Positions 6,679 through 15,874 of a DNA stretch of 64,000 bases are shown here, piece by piece; the stretch's first letter is position 1, and each line of letters opens with the position of its first letter. Under the pieces are notes generated by a model. It was not told where the DNA came from. It did no database searches and saw only the letters and a list, made by a program, of their open reading frames with translations. The translations under genes were made by a program, and so were the position numbers. Source of the stretch: Streptomyces sp. NBC_01260 (lineage in GTDB: Bacteria > Actinomycetota > Actinomycetes > Streptomycetales > Streptomycetaceae); NCBI RefSeq assembly GCF_036226405.1, contig NZ_CP108465.1:1-64000 (forward strand). Direction: 5' to 3'.

Positions 6679-8919
6679 CTACTCTCCGTTGTCGACGTCG
6701 GTGACGGTGCCGTCCTTGATGGACCGGGCGAGGTTGAGCTCCGGGGCGTTGAACCGCTCGCGGACTTCCTCGCCCCACAGCACGGTCTGGGTGCCTTCGT
6801 GCTTGACCAGGCCGGGGTTGATGCCGAGCTTGAAGCCGCCGGGCAGCGGCTTGCCCTCCCGGTAGGGCACGAAGTCCAGCGGCGAGGGCCCGGCGGCGGC
6901 GTAGACGACGCAGTCGGACAGGATCGCGATCGGGTACTGGCCGGTGAACGCCGCGTGCTTGACGATCTTCCTATGGAGGTTGATGCGGGTGCGGGAGATG
7001 ACCGCCGCCCGGATGTCCGGCCGCCACGTCGGGCGCTCCAGGGCCCGCCACCGCTCGCCCGGCCGCCAGCCCTCCCCGCGCGGACGTTCGCGCAGCTTGC
7101 CCAGGCCGCCCTTGACCGTCGCCTTGATCGCCGAGACGACGATTCCCAGCTCCGGGTCGCGTTCCTTGTAGCCGTCCATCGCGGCGAGGAAGTCGGCCGG
7201 CGACAGGTCGGCGTCGACGCCGAGGTCGGTCATCGTGGCGAGGTAGGCGTCACGCAGCCGCTGGTACCAGCCGTCCAGGTAGCGGCCGTTCTCGTACCGG
7301 ACCCACGCCTCGATCGGCGTCACGTCGTAGCCGAGCTCCTGGGCGTAGGCGACGGTGGGCGTCGCGTACCAGGCCGGGCCCGTCGGGCGGTCGCCCTTCG
7401 GTGTGAACGGGGAGGGCAACAGGCTGCCGTCCAGCTCCACCCGCTCCTTGCCGACCTTCACCTTCGACAGGTCGACGTGGGACAGGTCGACCAGCCACGA
7501 GCCGGGTAGCTTCGGGTCGAACACCGGGTTGGTGACGTGCGTCGGCTCCCCGAGGCCGACGGTCAGCCCGTTCGCGCCGGCGGCGAAGGCCATGTTCACG
7601 TCCAGGCCGACCAGGTAGCGCAGGGTGCACTCGTCATCGGTCATCGGCCGCGCCCAGTCGTACGCCTCCTCGAACAGCTTCTCCGCCGGGCCGCGCACGT
7701 GGAAGCGCGGCAGCTCCAGCTTGTTGAGCACCGGGTGCCCGTCCGGGGCCTCGCACGGCGCGCAGTCCACCGGGTCCTTGCCCAGCGACCCGGGCGTCTT
7801 GCTCTCGGCCTGCCGCAGGACGCCGGTCTCTTCATCGCGTACGGCGTGGGTCGGCGGGTGCAGCGCGGTCATCAGCTCCAGGCCGGTGACGGCGGTGGAG
7901 CCGCGCGGCGTCATCACCCTCGACGCGTACACGCCCAGGACGCGGGCGAGCTCCGCCGGCGGAAGCTGGGCGGCGGCGCCCCAGAACCGGGGGTCCAGCG
8001 CGTTCCACGACGGGATGCACAGCTGCACGCACTGGCGGTCCGAGCCCTTGGCCGGACGGTAGATCCGCGCCCACGGCCCGAACCCGCGCTTGGTCAGCTT
8101 CCAGTCCGCGCGGGTCAGTTGCTTGATGACCTTGTGGCCCTCCGGGATCCGCCCGGCGTTCTTCTCCTCCTCCGTGAACGCGACGGGCAGGCCGTAGCGC
8201 TCGCACGCGGCCGCGGTGAGCACGAGCAGCGGATCGGCGGGCCGTCCCGGGCCGGACAGCTTCGGCTGCCCGAGCTTGGCCTCCTTGAGGGTCCAGTCGA
8301 CCAGGGACGGCAGGGACTTGGCGGGCACGTCCAGGACCAGGCCGCCGACGCAGTACGCCAGCACCTTCCCGTCCTCGACATCCACGACCGCCAGCGGACC
8401 GTTCTCGAACCGCGGGTCCACCTCGCCTGCCGGAGTTCCGGCCGGGGCCGCCTTCTTCGCACCCGGACGACGCGACGTCGACGACGTCGGCCCGGTGGTG
8501 CGCGCCGGACGCGGCGCAGCGGCGACGGGAGCAGGGGTCTGTGTGTTCTCGGTTTCAGTCATGTCCGCAGCCTCGGGCGCCGGGCCTGTGGATAGAGGCC
8601 GCGCTTTCGCCGGGACGGGCACGGCGGTGAACGCGGCCGGCACCGCAGCGTCAGCGGCGGGCACGGCCGCGGCGGCCGGGGCGGGGTAGAGCTCCGCGAG
8701 CCTGTCCAGCAGCCGGGCGTAGGCGTCACGCTCCGGCGGGCGGGGCTCGGTCTTGCCGGACTCCCACCCGCTGACCGTGGCCCGGCGCACCTTCAGTGCG
8801 GTGGCCACTTCGTCGATCGTCAGGCCGTGGGCGGAGCGCAGCCGCTTGCGCTCCGCCGGCGGCGGGAGCGTGGCGCGGGACGCGAGCAGGGCGTCGACCG
8901 CGTCGAACAACTCGGACAT
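6679..8919 (-). CDS. tap: Telomere-associated protein Tap
   Basis: Encodes 746 residues. Tap binds the 3' telomeric overhang and recruits Tpg for end patching in linear Streptomyces replicons. The N-terminus (residues about 20-60) is a clear Xre-type helix-turn-helix, LTIDEVATALKVRRATVSGWESGKTEPR, followed by an Ala/Pro-rich linker to about residue 170. The rest is the large conserved Tap body, including ERYGLPVAFTEEEKNAGR and the VGLDVNMAFAAG segment. The GTTACCTCC sequence upstream, read in reverse, gives a strong AGGAGG site. The promoter side contains three CGTACG repeats (see separate entry), which the Xre domain might bind. tpg follows directly. Confidence 0.93.
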   Translation of the reverse strand: MSELFDAVDALLASRATLPPPAERKRLRSAHGLTIDEVATALKVRRATVSGWESGKTEPRPPERDAYARLLDRLAELYPAPAAAAVPAADAAVPAAFTAVPVPAKARPLSTGPAPEAADMTETENTQTPAPVAAAPRPARTTGPTSSTSRRPGAKKAAPAGTPAGEVDPRFENGPLAVVDVEDGKVLAYCVGGLVLDVPAKSLPSLVDWTLKEAKLGQPKLSGPGRPADPLLVLTAAACERYGLPVAFTEEEKNAGRIPEGHKVIKQLTRADWKLTKRGFGPWARIYRPAKGSDRQCVQLCIPSWNALDPRFWGAAAQLPPAELARVLGVYASRVMTPRGSTAVTGLELMTALHPPTHAVRDEETGVLRQAESKTPGSLGKDPVDCAPCEAPDGHPVLNKLELPRFHVRGPAEKLFEEAYDWARPMTDDECTLRYLVGLDVNMAFAAGANGLTVGLGEPTHVTNPVFDPKLPGSWLVDLSHVDLSKVKVGKERVELDGSLLPSPFTPKGDRPTGPAWYATPTVAYAQELGYDVTPIEAWVRYENGRYLDGWYQRLRDAYLATMTDLGVDADLSPADFLAAMDGYKERDPELGIVVSAIKATVKGGLGKLRERPRGEGWRPGERWRALERPTWRPDIRAAVISRTRINLHRKIVKHAAFTGQYPIAILSDCVVYAAAGPSPLDFVPYREGKPLPGGFKLGINPGLVKHEGTQTVLWGEEVRERFNAPELNLARSIKDGTVTDVDNGE

Positions 8920-8954
8920 GGGTTACCTCCTGACTCGCACCCTACCCCATGAAG

Positions 8955-8982
8955 CGTACGATACCCGTACGTTTGGCGTACG
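8955..8982. promoter_or_regulatory. Three CGTACG palindromes at 11-bp spacing upstream of tap
   Basis: CGTACG occurs at 8955, 8966 and 8977, exactly 11 bp apart, so all three lie on about the same face of the helix. They begin 36 bp upstream of the tap start codon. This is a good candidate operator for autoregulation by the Xre-type domain of Tap or by another repressor. Inference from position and spacing only. Confidence 0.5.
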
Positions 8983-9052
8983 AATCGCGTGCAAAACGGA
9001 GAGGTGGCGGCGCTTCCTGGAGATGTACGGCACGCTCGCCTGCTGTCCGGTC

Positions 9053-9473
9053 CCAGCGAAGTCGAGGCAGTCCCGCTCAAGTATGGGTTGTGGACTTCAC
9101 CTACGTGGCCACCTGATCCGGAGTCTCTACCGAACCCGGAACGGTTCAAGCTGCCCGAGACCACCCCGCTGCCCGTCCTCGTGCGCACCGCGAAACTTCG
9201 CTGGCGCATCGAGAACGACTACCGCGAGATGAAACAGGCCCTGGGCCTGGCCCACTTCGAAGGCCGAACCTGGCCAGGCCGGCACCACCACGTCACTCTC
9301 GTCCCGGCCGCACACGCCTTCTGCACCCTGCAACGACTGAGCCGATCCCCAAAAGAGACGGCGTCGGCCTGAGCCTCCACCGAGTCGTCCGCGAGCTGCA
9401 GACACTCCTCGCGACCTGGACCGGCGCCTGCCCCACCTGTCACCGCGACATGCCAGACCCCGCACCCACATGA
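9053..9473 (+). pseudogene. C-terminal remnant of an IS701-type transposase
   Basis: The segment RWRIENDYREMKQALGLAHFEGRTWPG, followed by HHHVTLVPAAHAFCTLQRL, is the conserved C-terminus of IS701-family (DDE) transposases, with the glutamate of the catalytic triad in the YREMKQ block. The upstream two thirds of the gene are missing. The frame is lost at a stop near 9372 and the typical end, SLHRVVRELQTLLATWTGACPTCH, continues in another frame to 9473. No terminal repeats were recognised. Confidence 0.7.
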
Positions 9474-9483
9474 CCAAGCACTA

Positions 9484-10629
9484 CTAGGACTCTGCGTCGT
9501 CCAGGAGCCCGTCGGCGACTGCCCGCAGGATGGTCGCCAGCGATGCACGGGCCTGAGGGGTCAGTGTGCCCTTCAGGTCCGCGGTAACTGTGTCGACCCC
9601 ACGGCTGAGCACGAAGTAGCGCTGAATGAACGCACTGCGTTGGGCGGAGTTCAGCTTCTGGAAGGCGGTGTCCATGAGCGTGGCCCCGTCGTCCCAAGGC
9701 GGCCCGGGGGGGGCGTACGGCTCGCGTTCATCGTCGGTCGTGTGGCTGGGCCGTGGCTCGGGAACGCGGTTCTGAGGGGGTGCATCATGGTCGTCCGGCC
9801 CGTCCGGACCTTCGTCTTCTGCGCTACGTTTCGCGCCGGCCGCGGCTGGTGTCAAAACCGGGTTTTGAAGCTGCTCGTCGTTCGCAGTGCTCTTCCGCTC
9901 CTTGCGGGGCTTTCTGGGCTGAGAGCTCTTGAGGATCTCCTCTGCAGCCTTGGCCTTCTGCGCCGCAGGGTCCTTGATCCTGGAGATCTGCTGTGCCGTC
10001 TTGACCTTGATCTGCTTGTTGTCGACGACGTCGCGGAGCTCTGGTGTCAGGTTGAGCAGGGTCAGCCTGTTGGAAACGTACATCTGGGACTTCCCGATGC
10101 GCTCCGCGACCTTCTCCTGTGAACCATGACGCTCCACCATCCGCTGCAGGAACTCCGCTTCCTTATACGGGGGGATGTTCTTGCGGTGGATGTTCTCGAT
10201 GATGACGGCTTCATCGACCTTGTCGTCCTCCGCGTGTCCAAGACGGTCCCGGACTCGGATCTCGAACTTGGTCCAGCCAAGCTGCTTGGCTGCGTGGTAG
10301 CGCCTGTTGCCGAGAACGATGACCCAGTCGGCGTCCCCCAATGATTCGGCGTGCTCTGGCTTGGCCTGCCGAAAAGCGGCGCTCGACATCGCCACGGCGG
10401 GCTGCAGCTGGCCTACTGAGCGCATGGAGCTCTTCAGCTCACGGAACTCTGCATCCTCATCCGTGTAGTCGAGGTCCGTACGCGGGTTCCCGGGGTTGCC
10501 GATGACGGTGTGCATGTAGACGGTGGTCGGCGGCGCTTCGGGGGCAGCAGCTCGCTCGGTCGTCCTGTCGCTCTTCGTGGCCTTTCCAGGGCCATCGAGC
10601 AGTTCTGCCCAGGGCTTTTTCGTTGCCAT
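9484..10629 (-). CDS. parB: Plasmid partition protein ParB
   Basis: Encodes 381 residues. ParB binds centromere-like parS sites and works with ParA in segregation. Residues about 40-150 form the ParB/Srx N-terminal domain; its usual GERRYRA box appears as LGNRRYHAAKQLG. A helix-turn-helix follows (HGSQEKVAERIGKSQMYVSNRLTLL). The C-terminal third is a proline/acid-rich linker and a helical tail. Its start codon overlaps the parA stop by one base (TGATG), so the two are translationally coupled. A parS-like palindrome lies inside this gene at 9852-9868 and two more lie upstream of parA. Confidence 0.9.
   Translation of the reverse strand: MATKKPWAELLDGPGKATKSDRTTERAAAPEAPPTTVYMHTVIGNPGNPRTDLDYTDEDAEFRELKSSMRSVGQLQPAVAMSSAAFRQAKPEHAESLGDADWVIVLGNRRYHAAKQLGWTKFEIRVRDRLGHAEDDKVDEAVIIENIHRKNIPPYKEAEFLQRMVERHGSQEKVAERIGKSQMYVSNRLTLLNLTPELRDVVDNKQIKVKTAQQISRIKDPAAQKAKAAEEILKSSQPRKPRKERKSTANDEQLQNPVLTPAAAGAKRSAEDEGPDGPDDHDAPPQNRVPEPRPSHTTDDEREPYAPPGPPWDDGATLMDTAFQKLNSAQRSAFIQRYFVLSRGVDTVTADLKGTLTPQARASLATILRAVADGLLDDAES
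9852..9868. promoter_or_regulatory. Candidate parS site within parB
   Basis: TCAAAACCGGGTTTTGA is a palindrome around a central base. It has the same core as the two sites upstream of parA. Three copies of an exact motif around one parAB locus strongly suggest the binding site of this ParB. Confidence 0.6.
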
Positions 10630-11363
10630 CAGCGGCGGTCCTTCTTGCCTGCTCCGAGCTCCAGGGCCAGCTGGTAGAAGTCCTCTCGGGCCTCCATGGC
10701 CACGCGGTTCTTCTTGTACTGGGTGACGACCGTTCCTTCGAGGGCTGCCCGGGTGTGGACCTTGTAGTGACGGATGACCGTGTTGGCCAGCTTCCATCCC
10801 TGGCTCCGGACGAAGTCCTTGGTCTGCTCAAGATCCGATTCGCCGTCGCGGGGGTCCCAGTTGTTGATGACGACGAGGTAGGGGATACCCAGCGGCTTGA
10901 CGACTTCTTCGATGGTGTCGCGGGTGGGCATGAAGCCGAGGGGCTCAGGCTCGACCGGGACGATGATGTCGTCAGCGTTGGCGAGGACGGAGCGCATGGC
11001 GTCGGCGGCTGTGCTCTGGCCGAAGGGGTCGCCAGCGTCCTCCTTCTCGTCCTCGGGGAGGTCCATCCATCCAGGGGTGTCGATGAAGGCGTGCCGGACC
11101 TTCCGAGATTTCTTCAGCTGCGCGAAGAGTTCGAGGTCGTCTCTGGAGTTGATCTGTTCGAAGGAGAACGGCAGATCCTCGCCTACTCGCTCTGACCACC
11201 AGGTAGTCGAGCCTTGAGGGTCGGCGGAGACTGCGGCAACGAAGTGCGGATCGCCGTCTGGGGCCTGGCCCAGCACATGGGCGGTGATGGCCGCTGTGTT
11301 CACAGTGAGGGTCGACTTGCCGACCCCACCCTTGCGGTTGATGAGCGCGGTAATCCGTGCCAT
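10629..11363 (-). CDS. parA: Plasmid partition ATPase ParA
   Basis: Encodes 244 residues. The N-terminus carries the deviant Walker A motif NRKGGVGKST at residues about 8-17, the signature of ParA/Soj-type ATPases. The switch regions are AAVSADPQGSTTWW (A' motif) and HAFIDTPGW (Walker B). There is no N-terminal DNA-binding extension, so this is a type Ib-like short ParA. ATG at 11363 matches the family start. It lies upstream of and is coupled to parB. Two palindromic sites (11472 and 11529) lie in the leader, consistent with ParB-mediated autoregulation. Confidence 0.93.
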   Translation of the reverse strand: MARITALINRKGGVGKSTLTVNTAAITAHVLGQAPDGDPHFVAAVSADPQGSTTWWSERVGEDLPFSFEQINSRDDLELFAQLKKSRKVRHAFIDTPGWMDLPEDEKEDAGDPFGQSTAADAMRSVLANADDIIVPVEPEPLGFMPTRDTIEEVVKPLGIPYLVVINNWDPRDGESDLEQTKDFVRSQGWKLANTVIRHYKVHTRAALEGTVVTQYKKNRVAMEAREDFYQLALELGAGKKDRR

Positions 11364-11471
11364 GGGTGGTACTCCTGATGCTCCGTATGCTTCCCGGCCC
11401 AGGTGGGTCGGTACTAGCGGACCGAAACAGGATGCCACGAGCGACTTGGCAATGGGCACCTCGGCGTGCCG

Positions 11472-11557
11472 TTCAAAACCGGGTTTTGAAGCCGCGGCAG
11501 CTTTCGCTGCCCCAGTGGCTGGCCGGGCGGCACTTCAAAACCCGGTTTTGAAGTGCC
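11472..11557. promoter_or_regulatory. Two candidate parS palindromes upstream of parA
   Basis: The 19-bp palindrome TTCAAAACCGGGTTTTGAA lies at 11472-11490. A related one with a C in the centre lies at 11534-11552; it extends to a perfect 29-bp palindrome, 11529-11557, with 14-bp arms. They share their core with the site inside parB. Position and symmetry suggest the plasmid centromere and parAB operator. Confidence 0.7.
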
Positions 11558-11643
11558 CTGTGGGGTCGTCGTCCAAGGCGGTCACTGCGTACGCAGACGT
11601 GTGTCACCTGGCGCAGAACGCAGAGAAGGGCCGGGCCGCGGTG

Positions 11644-12337
11644 TCACGCCCAGTCCAGGCCGAGTGCTGCGAGTTCGGCGAGCTGATTTGGCGCGAGCTT
11701 GTTTCGCCTTGCCCGGGTGTTCGAGACCCATACTCCGAGTTGACGGGTGTCGGTTCCGGGTGGCCGTTGATGACGGTCTCTTCGAGGTGGGCGCGGAGGA
11801 CTGGTCTGTGCGGGCTTCTCGTCCGACTGCCGTGGGCCGCGGACAGGTTCTTCCAGAACCGGGCGTCCGCGATCGACCAGGTCATGCCGAGCTCGTTCAA
11901 CAGGTCGGTGCGCCAGGCTGCGGGGCGAGTCCGAGGACGGAGCCGCCCTTCCCGCGGGCGGGGGTGGTCCTCAGGCGCATTCGCTCGATGCTCATGTCGT
12001 CATGAGCCCTGAGCCCTGAGTCCTTGGAGCGCGGCTCCAATCTGACCGAACGACCCGCGCATCGCCCGCTCCAGGACGCCCGGCGCCACTGCTTCGTCCT
12101 CGTCGCCCTGGTCGTCCTCCAGGCCCTGGGCGGGAGGTCGGCGTACGTTGCGAACACGACCGCCGGACCCTTTTGCCCGACTGCTCGCCGCGCCTCGACC
12201 GTTTGCGTCAGCAGTTCCAGGGTCGGCGCGATGACCGACGCGCCCGTCCGGAGCCATCCGCAGGGCAGCCGTCGCAGCAGCGATCGTCTTGCCTCAGCCT
12301 GATGCGGCCGAAGCGAAAATCCACTCAGCGTCACCAC
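11644..12337 (-). pseudogene. Decayed plasmid helicase gene
   Basis: Pieces of a DEAD/DEAH-type helicase of the kind common on Streptomyces plasmids appear in several minus-strand frames. Near 12330 is FSLRPHQAEA. Near 12220 is SVIAPTLELLTQTVEA with QKGPAVVFATY. Near 11890 is NELGMTWSIADARFWKNLSAA, and the C-terminal helicase-associated tail NKLAPNQLAELAALGLDWA ends at 11644. The Walker A segment and most of the core are missing, and at least two frame changes are needed to join the parts. The gene is therefore a non-functional, internally deleted relic. Confidence 0.6.
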
Positions 12338-12434
12338 TCCTCACCCCCCGATCGAAGCGCGAGGGGGAGTCAATCCACAACCGTGAGATGGTCCGGCAGG
12401 AGGGGAGGGCAGGTCGACCGTGCAGGGGCTGGGC

Positions 12435-12985
12435 GTTCGGTCCCTGCGTTCGGTCCCTGCGTTCAGTCCCTGCCAAAAACACCAGGTCAGAGGCTGTTTA
12501 CCCTGCGGATCAGGGACTGAAGGGACTCAAGTTGAGGGTTATAGCGTGAATACGTGTGCGCGTACACGCGGGCGCATGTATCTAGTCTTACTTATTACGT
12601 GCTGGCTGATAATTAGGAAGTTCAGTCCCTTCAGTCCCTGATGGAGGCATGAAACATGTCCTGACCTGCGCAAACGTTGAGGGACTGAACGGAGGGACTG
12701 AAGGCTGGAGGCCAGCCCTGAGCCCCTTGAGGCACTTTCGTAGCCACTCGAGACCGACAGAACCTGCCTCCCCCGGGAGTGCTTCCCCCTGGTAGGAGTG
12801 ATCCGTGAAGGGACTGAAGGGACTGAGGACTCGGATAGCGGCGCGCGGGGGAGTCGACCCACCCACGAATACGGAGGGCAGCCGCCTACACTCATTCCGA
12901 AAGACAGTCCCTTCAGTCCCTATTGCAGGTACAGAAAGCGGTTGACCAGCCACTTCCCCGTAGGGACAGCAGGGACCGAAGGTCT
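12435..12985. other. Origin-like region 1 with GGGACTGA iterons
   Basis: The motif GGGACTGA or its complement recurs many times between the helicase relic and the primase gene, for example near 12470, 12512, 12622, 12683, 12806 and 12906, often as two copies in tandem. Bases 12510-12530 and 12621-12641 form inverted arms of 21 bp with one mismatch. They enclose a 90-base loop that is unusually AT-rich for this DNA and contains a palindromic GTGCGCGTACAC. Iterons plus an AT-rich segment directly upstream of primase and helicase genes are the expected features of a replication origin. A similar structure lies at 19939-20064. Confidence 0.6.
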
Positions 12986-12993
12986 GCAACCTG

Positions 12994-14091
12994 ATGGACG
13001 AGGACAACTACGTGCAGCGCTGCGGCGAGACGAGCCCTTCCGGCCTTCCTGGCCGGATCGTGCCTCCGATTGTGCTGGCTCGCTGGTGCGCAGGAAACGG
13101 ATGGCCAGTACACCCGCTGGCGCCCGGGATGAAGACCCCTCTGGGAAACTGCCCGGACTGCAAGGCCCAGCACCACGACCCCCGAACGTGTCCTTGTCCC
13201 AGTGCCGGCCGCCCGTGCCATGGCTTTCACGCCGGCACCACGGACCCGCGGAGCATCGACAGTTGGTGGACTGCCAGCCCCAACTCCGGAGTGGGCGTCG
13301 CCTGCGGACCAGCCAACCTCATCGTGATCGACATCGACGCCCACAGCGCCCCCGTTCCCGACCGAAGCCGTCTTCTGCCAGGGATCCCGATCCATGACGC
13401 GGTCGACCTCAGAGGCCTCGCTTCAGGCTTCGACACCATGGCGCTCCTGGCCGCATACCGGCAGGAACCCGACCCCGCCCAAGACACCACCACCTTGCGG
13501 GTGCGCACCCCTTCAGGCGGGCTTCACGTCTGGTACCGGCTTCCTGCTTACAAGGTTCGGTACCGATCGTCCGCGGGATCCAGCCCGAAGGTCGCGCTTG
13601 CCTGGCAGGTCGACGTACGAGCCGAAGGCGGCTACATCGTGGCCCCCACCACGCGCACCAGACAGGGAACGTACGAGCCCCTGGGAACCGTCCGGTTCCC
13701 CGCGCCTCTCCCTGCCTGGCTCGCGAACGAGCTTTCCCGCACTGGACACGTTGTCAGTCCCCGGCAAGCCCCGCCCGCCGTCGTTCCCCCTGCCCGAGGC
13801 TCTCGAAGGCCGGCGGCCGCACACCGGGTCCTCGACCCGCTGCTCGACGAAGTCGCCCGGTGCGGGACTGTCGCGGAAGGCGCCGCGTTCACCGAGAAGC
13901 TAAACCGAGCCGCCTTCACCGCCGGCGGGCTCACCGCTGCCGGGCATCTGGAGGAATCCGCTATACGCGAGCTGCTGACCGCTACCGCGCACGCGGCCAG
14001 GCCCCATCAGCCATCCCAGAACGAGAAGATCATTCACGACGGTCTCGCAGCAGGGGCCGCCCGACCGCTCCACCTCAAAGGACGCTCATGA
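12994..14091 (+). CDS. PrimPol-like bifunctional primase/polymerase
   Basis: Encodes 365 residues. The catalytic core of archaeo-eukaryotic-type primases (bifunctional primase/polymerase family) is visible: the metal-binding VIDIDAH (DxD) at about residue 110, RTPSGGLHVWYRLP (the SGGxHxW motif) at about 170, and QVDVRAEGGYIVAPTT at about 205. Residues 45-75 carry clustered Cys/His (CPDCKAQHH, CPC, CHGFHAG) that may bind zinc. The C-terminus is helical. It should make primers at the plasmid origin just upstream. Its stop overlaps the start of the helicase gene (ATGA), so the two are translationally coupled. Confidence 0.85.
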   Translation: MDEDNYVQRCGETSPSGLPGRIVPPIVLARWCAGNGWPVHPLAPGMKTPLGNCPDCKAQHHDPRTCPCPSAGRPCHGFHAGTTDPRSIDSWWTASPNSGVGVACGPANLIVIDIDAHSAPVPDRSRLLPGIPIHDAVDLRGLASGFDTMALLAAYRQEPDPAQDTTTLRVRTPSGGLHVWYRLPAYKVRYRSSAGSSPKVALAWQVDVRAEGGYIVAPTTRTRQGTYEPLGTVRFPAPLPAWLANELSRTGHVVSPRQAPPAVVPPARGSRRPAAAHRVLDPLLDEVARCGTVAEGAAFTEKLNRAAFTAGGLTAAGHLEESAIRELLTATAHAARPHQPSQNEKIIHDGLAAGAARPLHLKGRS

Positions 14092-15632
14092 GCAGCAGCG
14101 CCGAAAGCCCGCGCTTTGACGCAACTGCCGCCGCTCAGCAGATGCTCGCCCTCGAAGCCGTCGCTGAACCCCTCCCAGCCCCAACACCACCGTTTCCCAC
14201 CCAGACCGTTGCAGAGATGGTGCACACCCCCACAACGGGCCTCCAGCCCGGCGAAATCCCGGGAACCCTCACCGACCGAGGTAACGCCAAGCTGTTCGTC
14301 CGTCTCTACCGCGACCAGTTCCGCCACGTAGAAGGCCTTGGCTGGTACTCCTGGGACGGCTACCGGTGGAAGCGCACCGGAGGTGAGAAGGCTGCCCTGT
14401 GGGCTGCGGGGGAGATGGCCGAGGAGATCCCGGACGCCGACCCCCGAGGCCTGTTCAGCGACCGGGAACTCCTCCACCACAAGAAGCGCACCATGTCGAC
14501 CACCGGCATGAAGGCGCTCCTCACCCAGGCCAAAGCGTCCCCCGACCTCTCGTTGGATCCCGATACCCTCGACGGTGACCCGTACGCCCTGTGTACGCCC
14601 GACGGCGTGGTCGATCTCCGCAGCGGCCGTATCCGCAAGCCGGATCCCACCCGGGACTTCCATTCCCGGGCCACCAGCGTCGCCCCTCAGGACACGCCGA
14701 CCCCCCGCTGGCACCGTTTTCTGGACGACACGTTCGGCGAGGATGCCGAAGGCAGGGAGATGGTCGACTTCCTGCACCTGCTGCTCGGCTACTCGATCAC
14801 CGGTGACGTCGGGGCCCAGGTCCTGCCCTTCCTCCACGGCCAGGGAAAGAACGGCAAGTCCGTCCTCCTCGACGTGATGATCCAGATCCTCGGCGACTAC
14901 GCCGATGCAGCCCCACCCGGTTTCCTCATGGACCGAGGCGCCTTCTCCGAGCACTCCACCGAGCTCACCGAACTCCACGGGCGACGCCTGATCGTGTGCA
15001 GCGAACTCAAGCCGAACGACCGCTTCGACGAAGCCCGTGTCCGGCTCCTCACCGGAGGGGACAAGATCAAAGCCCGCCGGATGCGGCAGGACTACTTCTC
15101 CTTCACCCCCACCCACAAACTGTGGCTCCTGGGCAATCACCGCCCCGAGGTATCCACCGGGGGCTTCGCGTTCTGGCGCCGCATCCGCCTGCTTCCCTTC
15201 GAGCGCATCGTCCCCGACGAACGTAAGATCGACAATCTCGCCGTGGAACTCGTCGAGGACGAAGGGCCCGGCATCCTGCACTGGCTCACCGAAGGCGCCC
15301 GCCGCTACCTCGCCACCCGCGACACCCTCGCCGGCCCGGACCGCGTCCGTATCGCGACCACGGCCTACGCCAATACCGAGGACCACATCGGCCGCTTCCT
15401 GACCGAGTGCTGCATCCACGACCCGGACAACAACGAGCTCCGCGCCGAACAGGGCCTTCTCTACGCCTCATACAGCAGCTGGTGCGCGAACAGCGAAGGC
15501 ATCCGCCCCGGCACCGCCCGAGCCTTCGCCACCCGGGTCCGCCAGGAAGTCGGACTCGCCTCACCAGCCGACATGATCAAATCCAACGGCCGCAAGTTCT
15601 ACCCCAACCTCGCCCTGGCGGCCGAAGAATGA
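14088..15632 (+). CDS. D5/P4-alpha-type replicative helicase (SF3), copy 1
   Basis: Encodes 514 residues. The N-terminal half matches D5_N domains (LTDRGNAKLFVRLYRDQ, FLHLLLGYSITGD). The SF3 ATPase follows with Walker A GQGKNGKSVLLD at about residue 265, Walker B LIVCSELK at about 310 and the sensor-like KLWLLGNHRPEV at about 350. Such helicases unwind plasmid or phage origins and pair with PrimPol primases, as here. It is coupled by ATGA overlaps to the primase upstream and a small gene downstream. A paralogue of similar length lies in inverted orientation at 18089-19639. Confidence 0.88.
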   Translation: MSSSAESPRFDATAAAQQMLALEAVAEPLPAPTPPFPTQTVAEMVHTPTTGLQPGEIPGTLTDRGNAKLFVRLYRDQFRHVEGLGWYSWDGYRWKRTGGEKAALWAAGEMAEEIPDADPRGLFSDRELLHHKKRTMSTTGMKALLTQAKASPDLSLDPDTLDGDPYALCTPDGVVDLRSGRIRKPDPTRDFHSRATSVAPQDTPTPRWHRFLDDTFGEDAEGREMVDFLHLLLGYSITGDVGAQVLPFLHGQGKNGKSVLLDVMIQILGDYADAAPPGFLMDRGAFSEHSTELTELHGRRLIVCSELKPNDRFDEARVRLLTGGDKIKARRMRQDYFSFTPTHKLWLLGNHRPEVSTGGFAFWRRIRLLPFERIVPDERKIDNLAVELVEDEGPGILHWLTEGARRYLATRDTLAGPDRVRIATTAYANTEDHIGRFLTECCIHDPDNNELRAEQGLLYASYSSWCANSEGIRPGTARAFATRVRQEVGLASPADMIKSNGRKFYPNLALAAEE

Positions 15633-15874
15633 ACAACCAGCACGCAGACCAGCCTCCGCCGGCACTGAGCCTCCTGCACCAGGACATCGGCCCGTTCTAC
15701 GATGGGAGGGCGCTCCGCCGCCTGCAGCTCCTTCCCGAACCCCAGGACGCCCCCACGAGCCCGAGCCCTCAAGACGGCGGGCACGACTGCCTGGCCCCAT
15801 CCCAGGGAACAGATACAACACGCAGGCACCGACTCACCCGGTGCACGCCGACGAAGGAGAGGTCGCGGCCATGA
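15629..15874 (+). CDS. Small hypothetical protein in the replication operon
   Basis: Encodes 81 residues. Its ATG overlaps the helicase stop and its stop overlaps the ATG of the next gene (ATGA at both ends), the best argument that it is real. The N-terminal half (ALSLLHQDIGPFYDGRALRRLQLLP) looks ordered; the rest is Pro/Ser/Arg-rich. No family is recognised. In the mirrored module the equivalent position is an in-frame 5' extension of the following gene rather than a separate frame. Confidence 0.45.
   Translation: MNNQHADQPPPALSLLHQDIGPFYDGRALRRLQLLPEPQDAPTSPSPQDGGHDCLAPSQGTDTTRRHRLTRCTPTKERSRP

Noticed and set aside
6094..7509. 471-codon plus-strand frame antisense to tpg and tap
   Set aside because: Mirror frame of strongly conserved genes; no start signal and no homology.
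12435..12985. CRISPR-like array because of repeated GGGACTGA
   Set aside because: Repeats are too short, irregularly spaced and in both orientations; iterons fit better. No cas genes.
13860..14088. N-terminal extension of helicase copy 1 to 13860
   Set aside because: It overlaps the primase coding region; the ATG at 14088 matches the start of copy 2 and the ATGA coupling.
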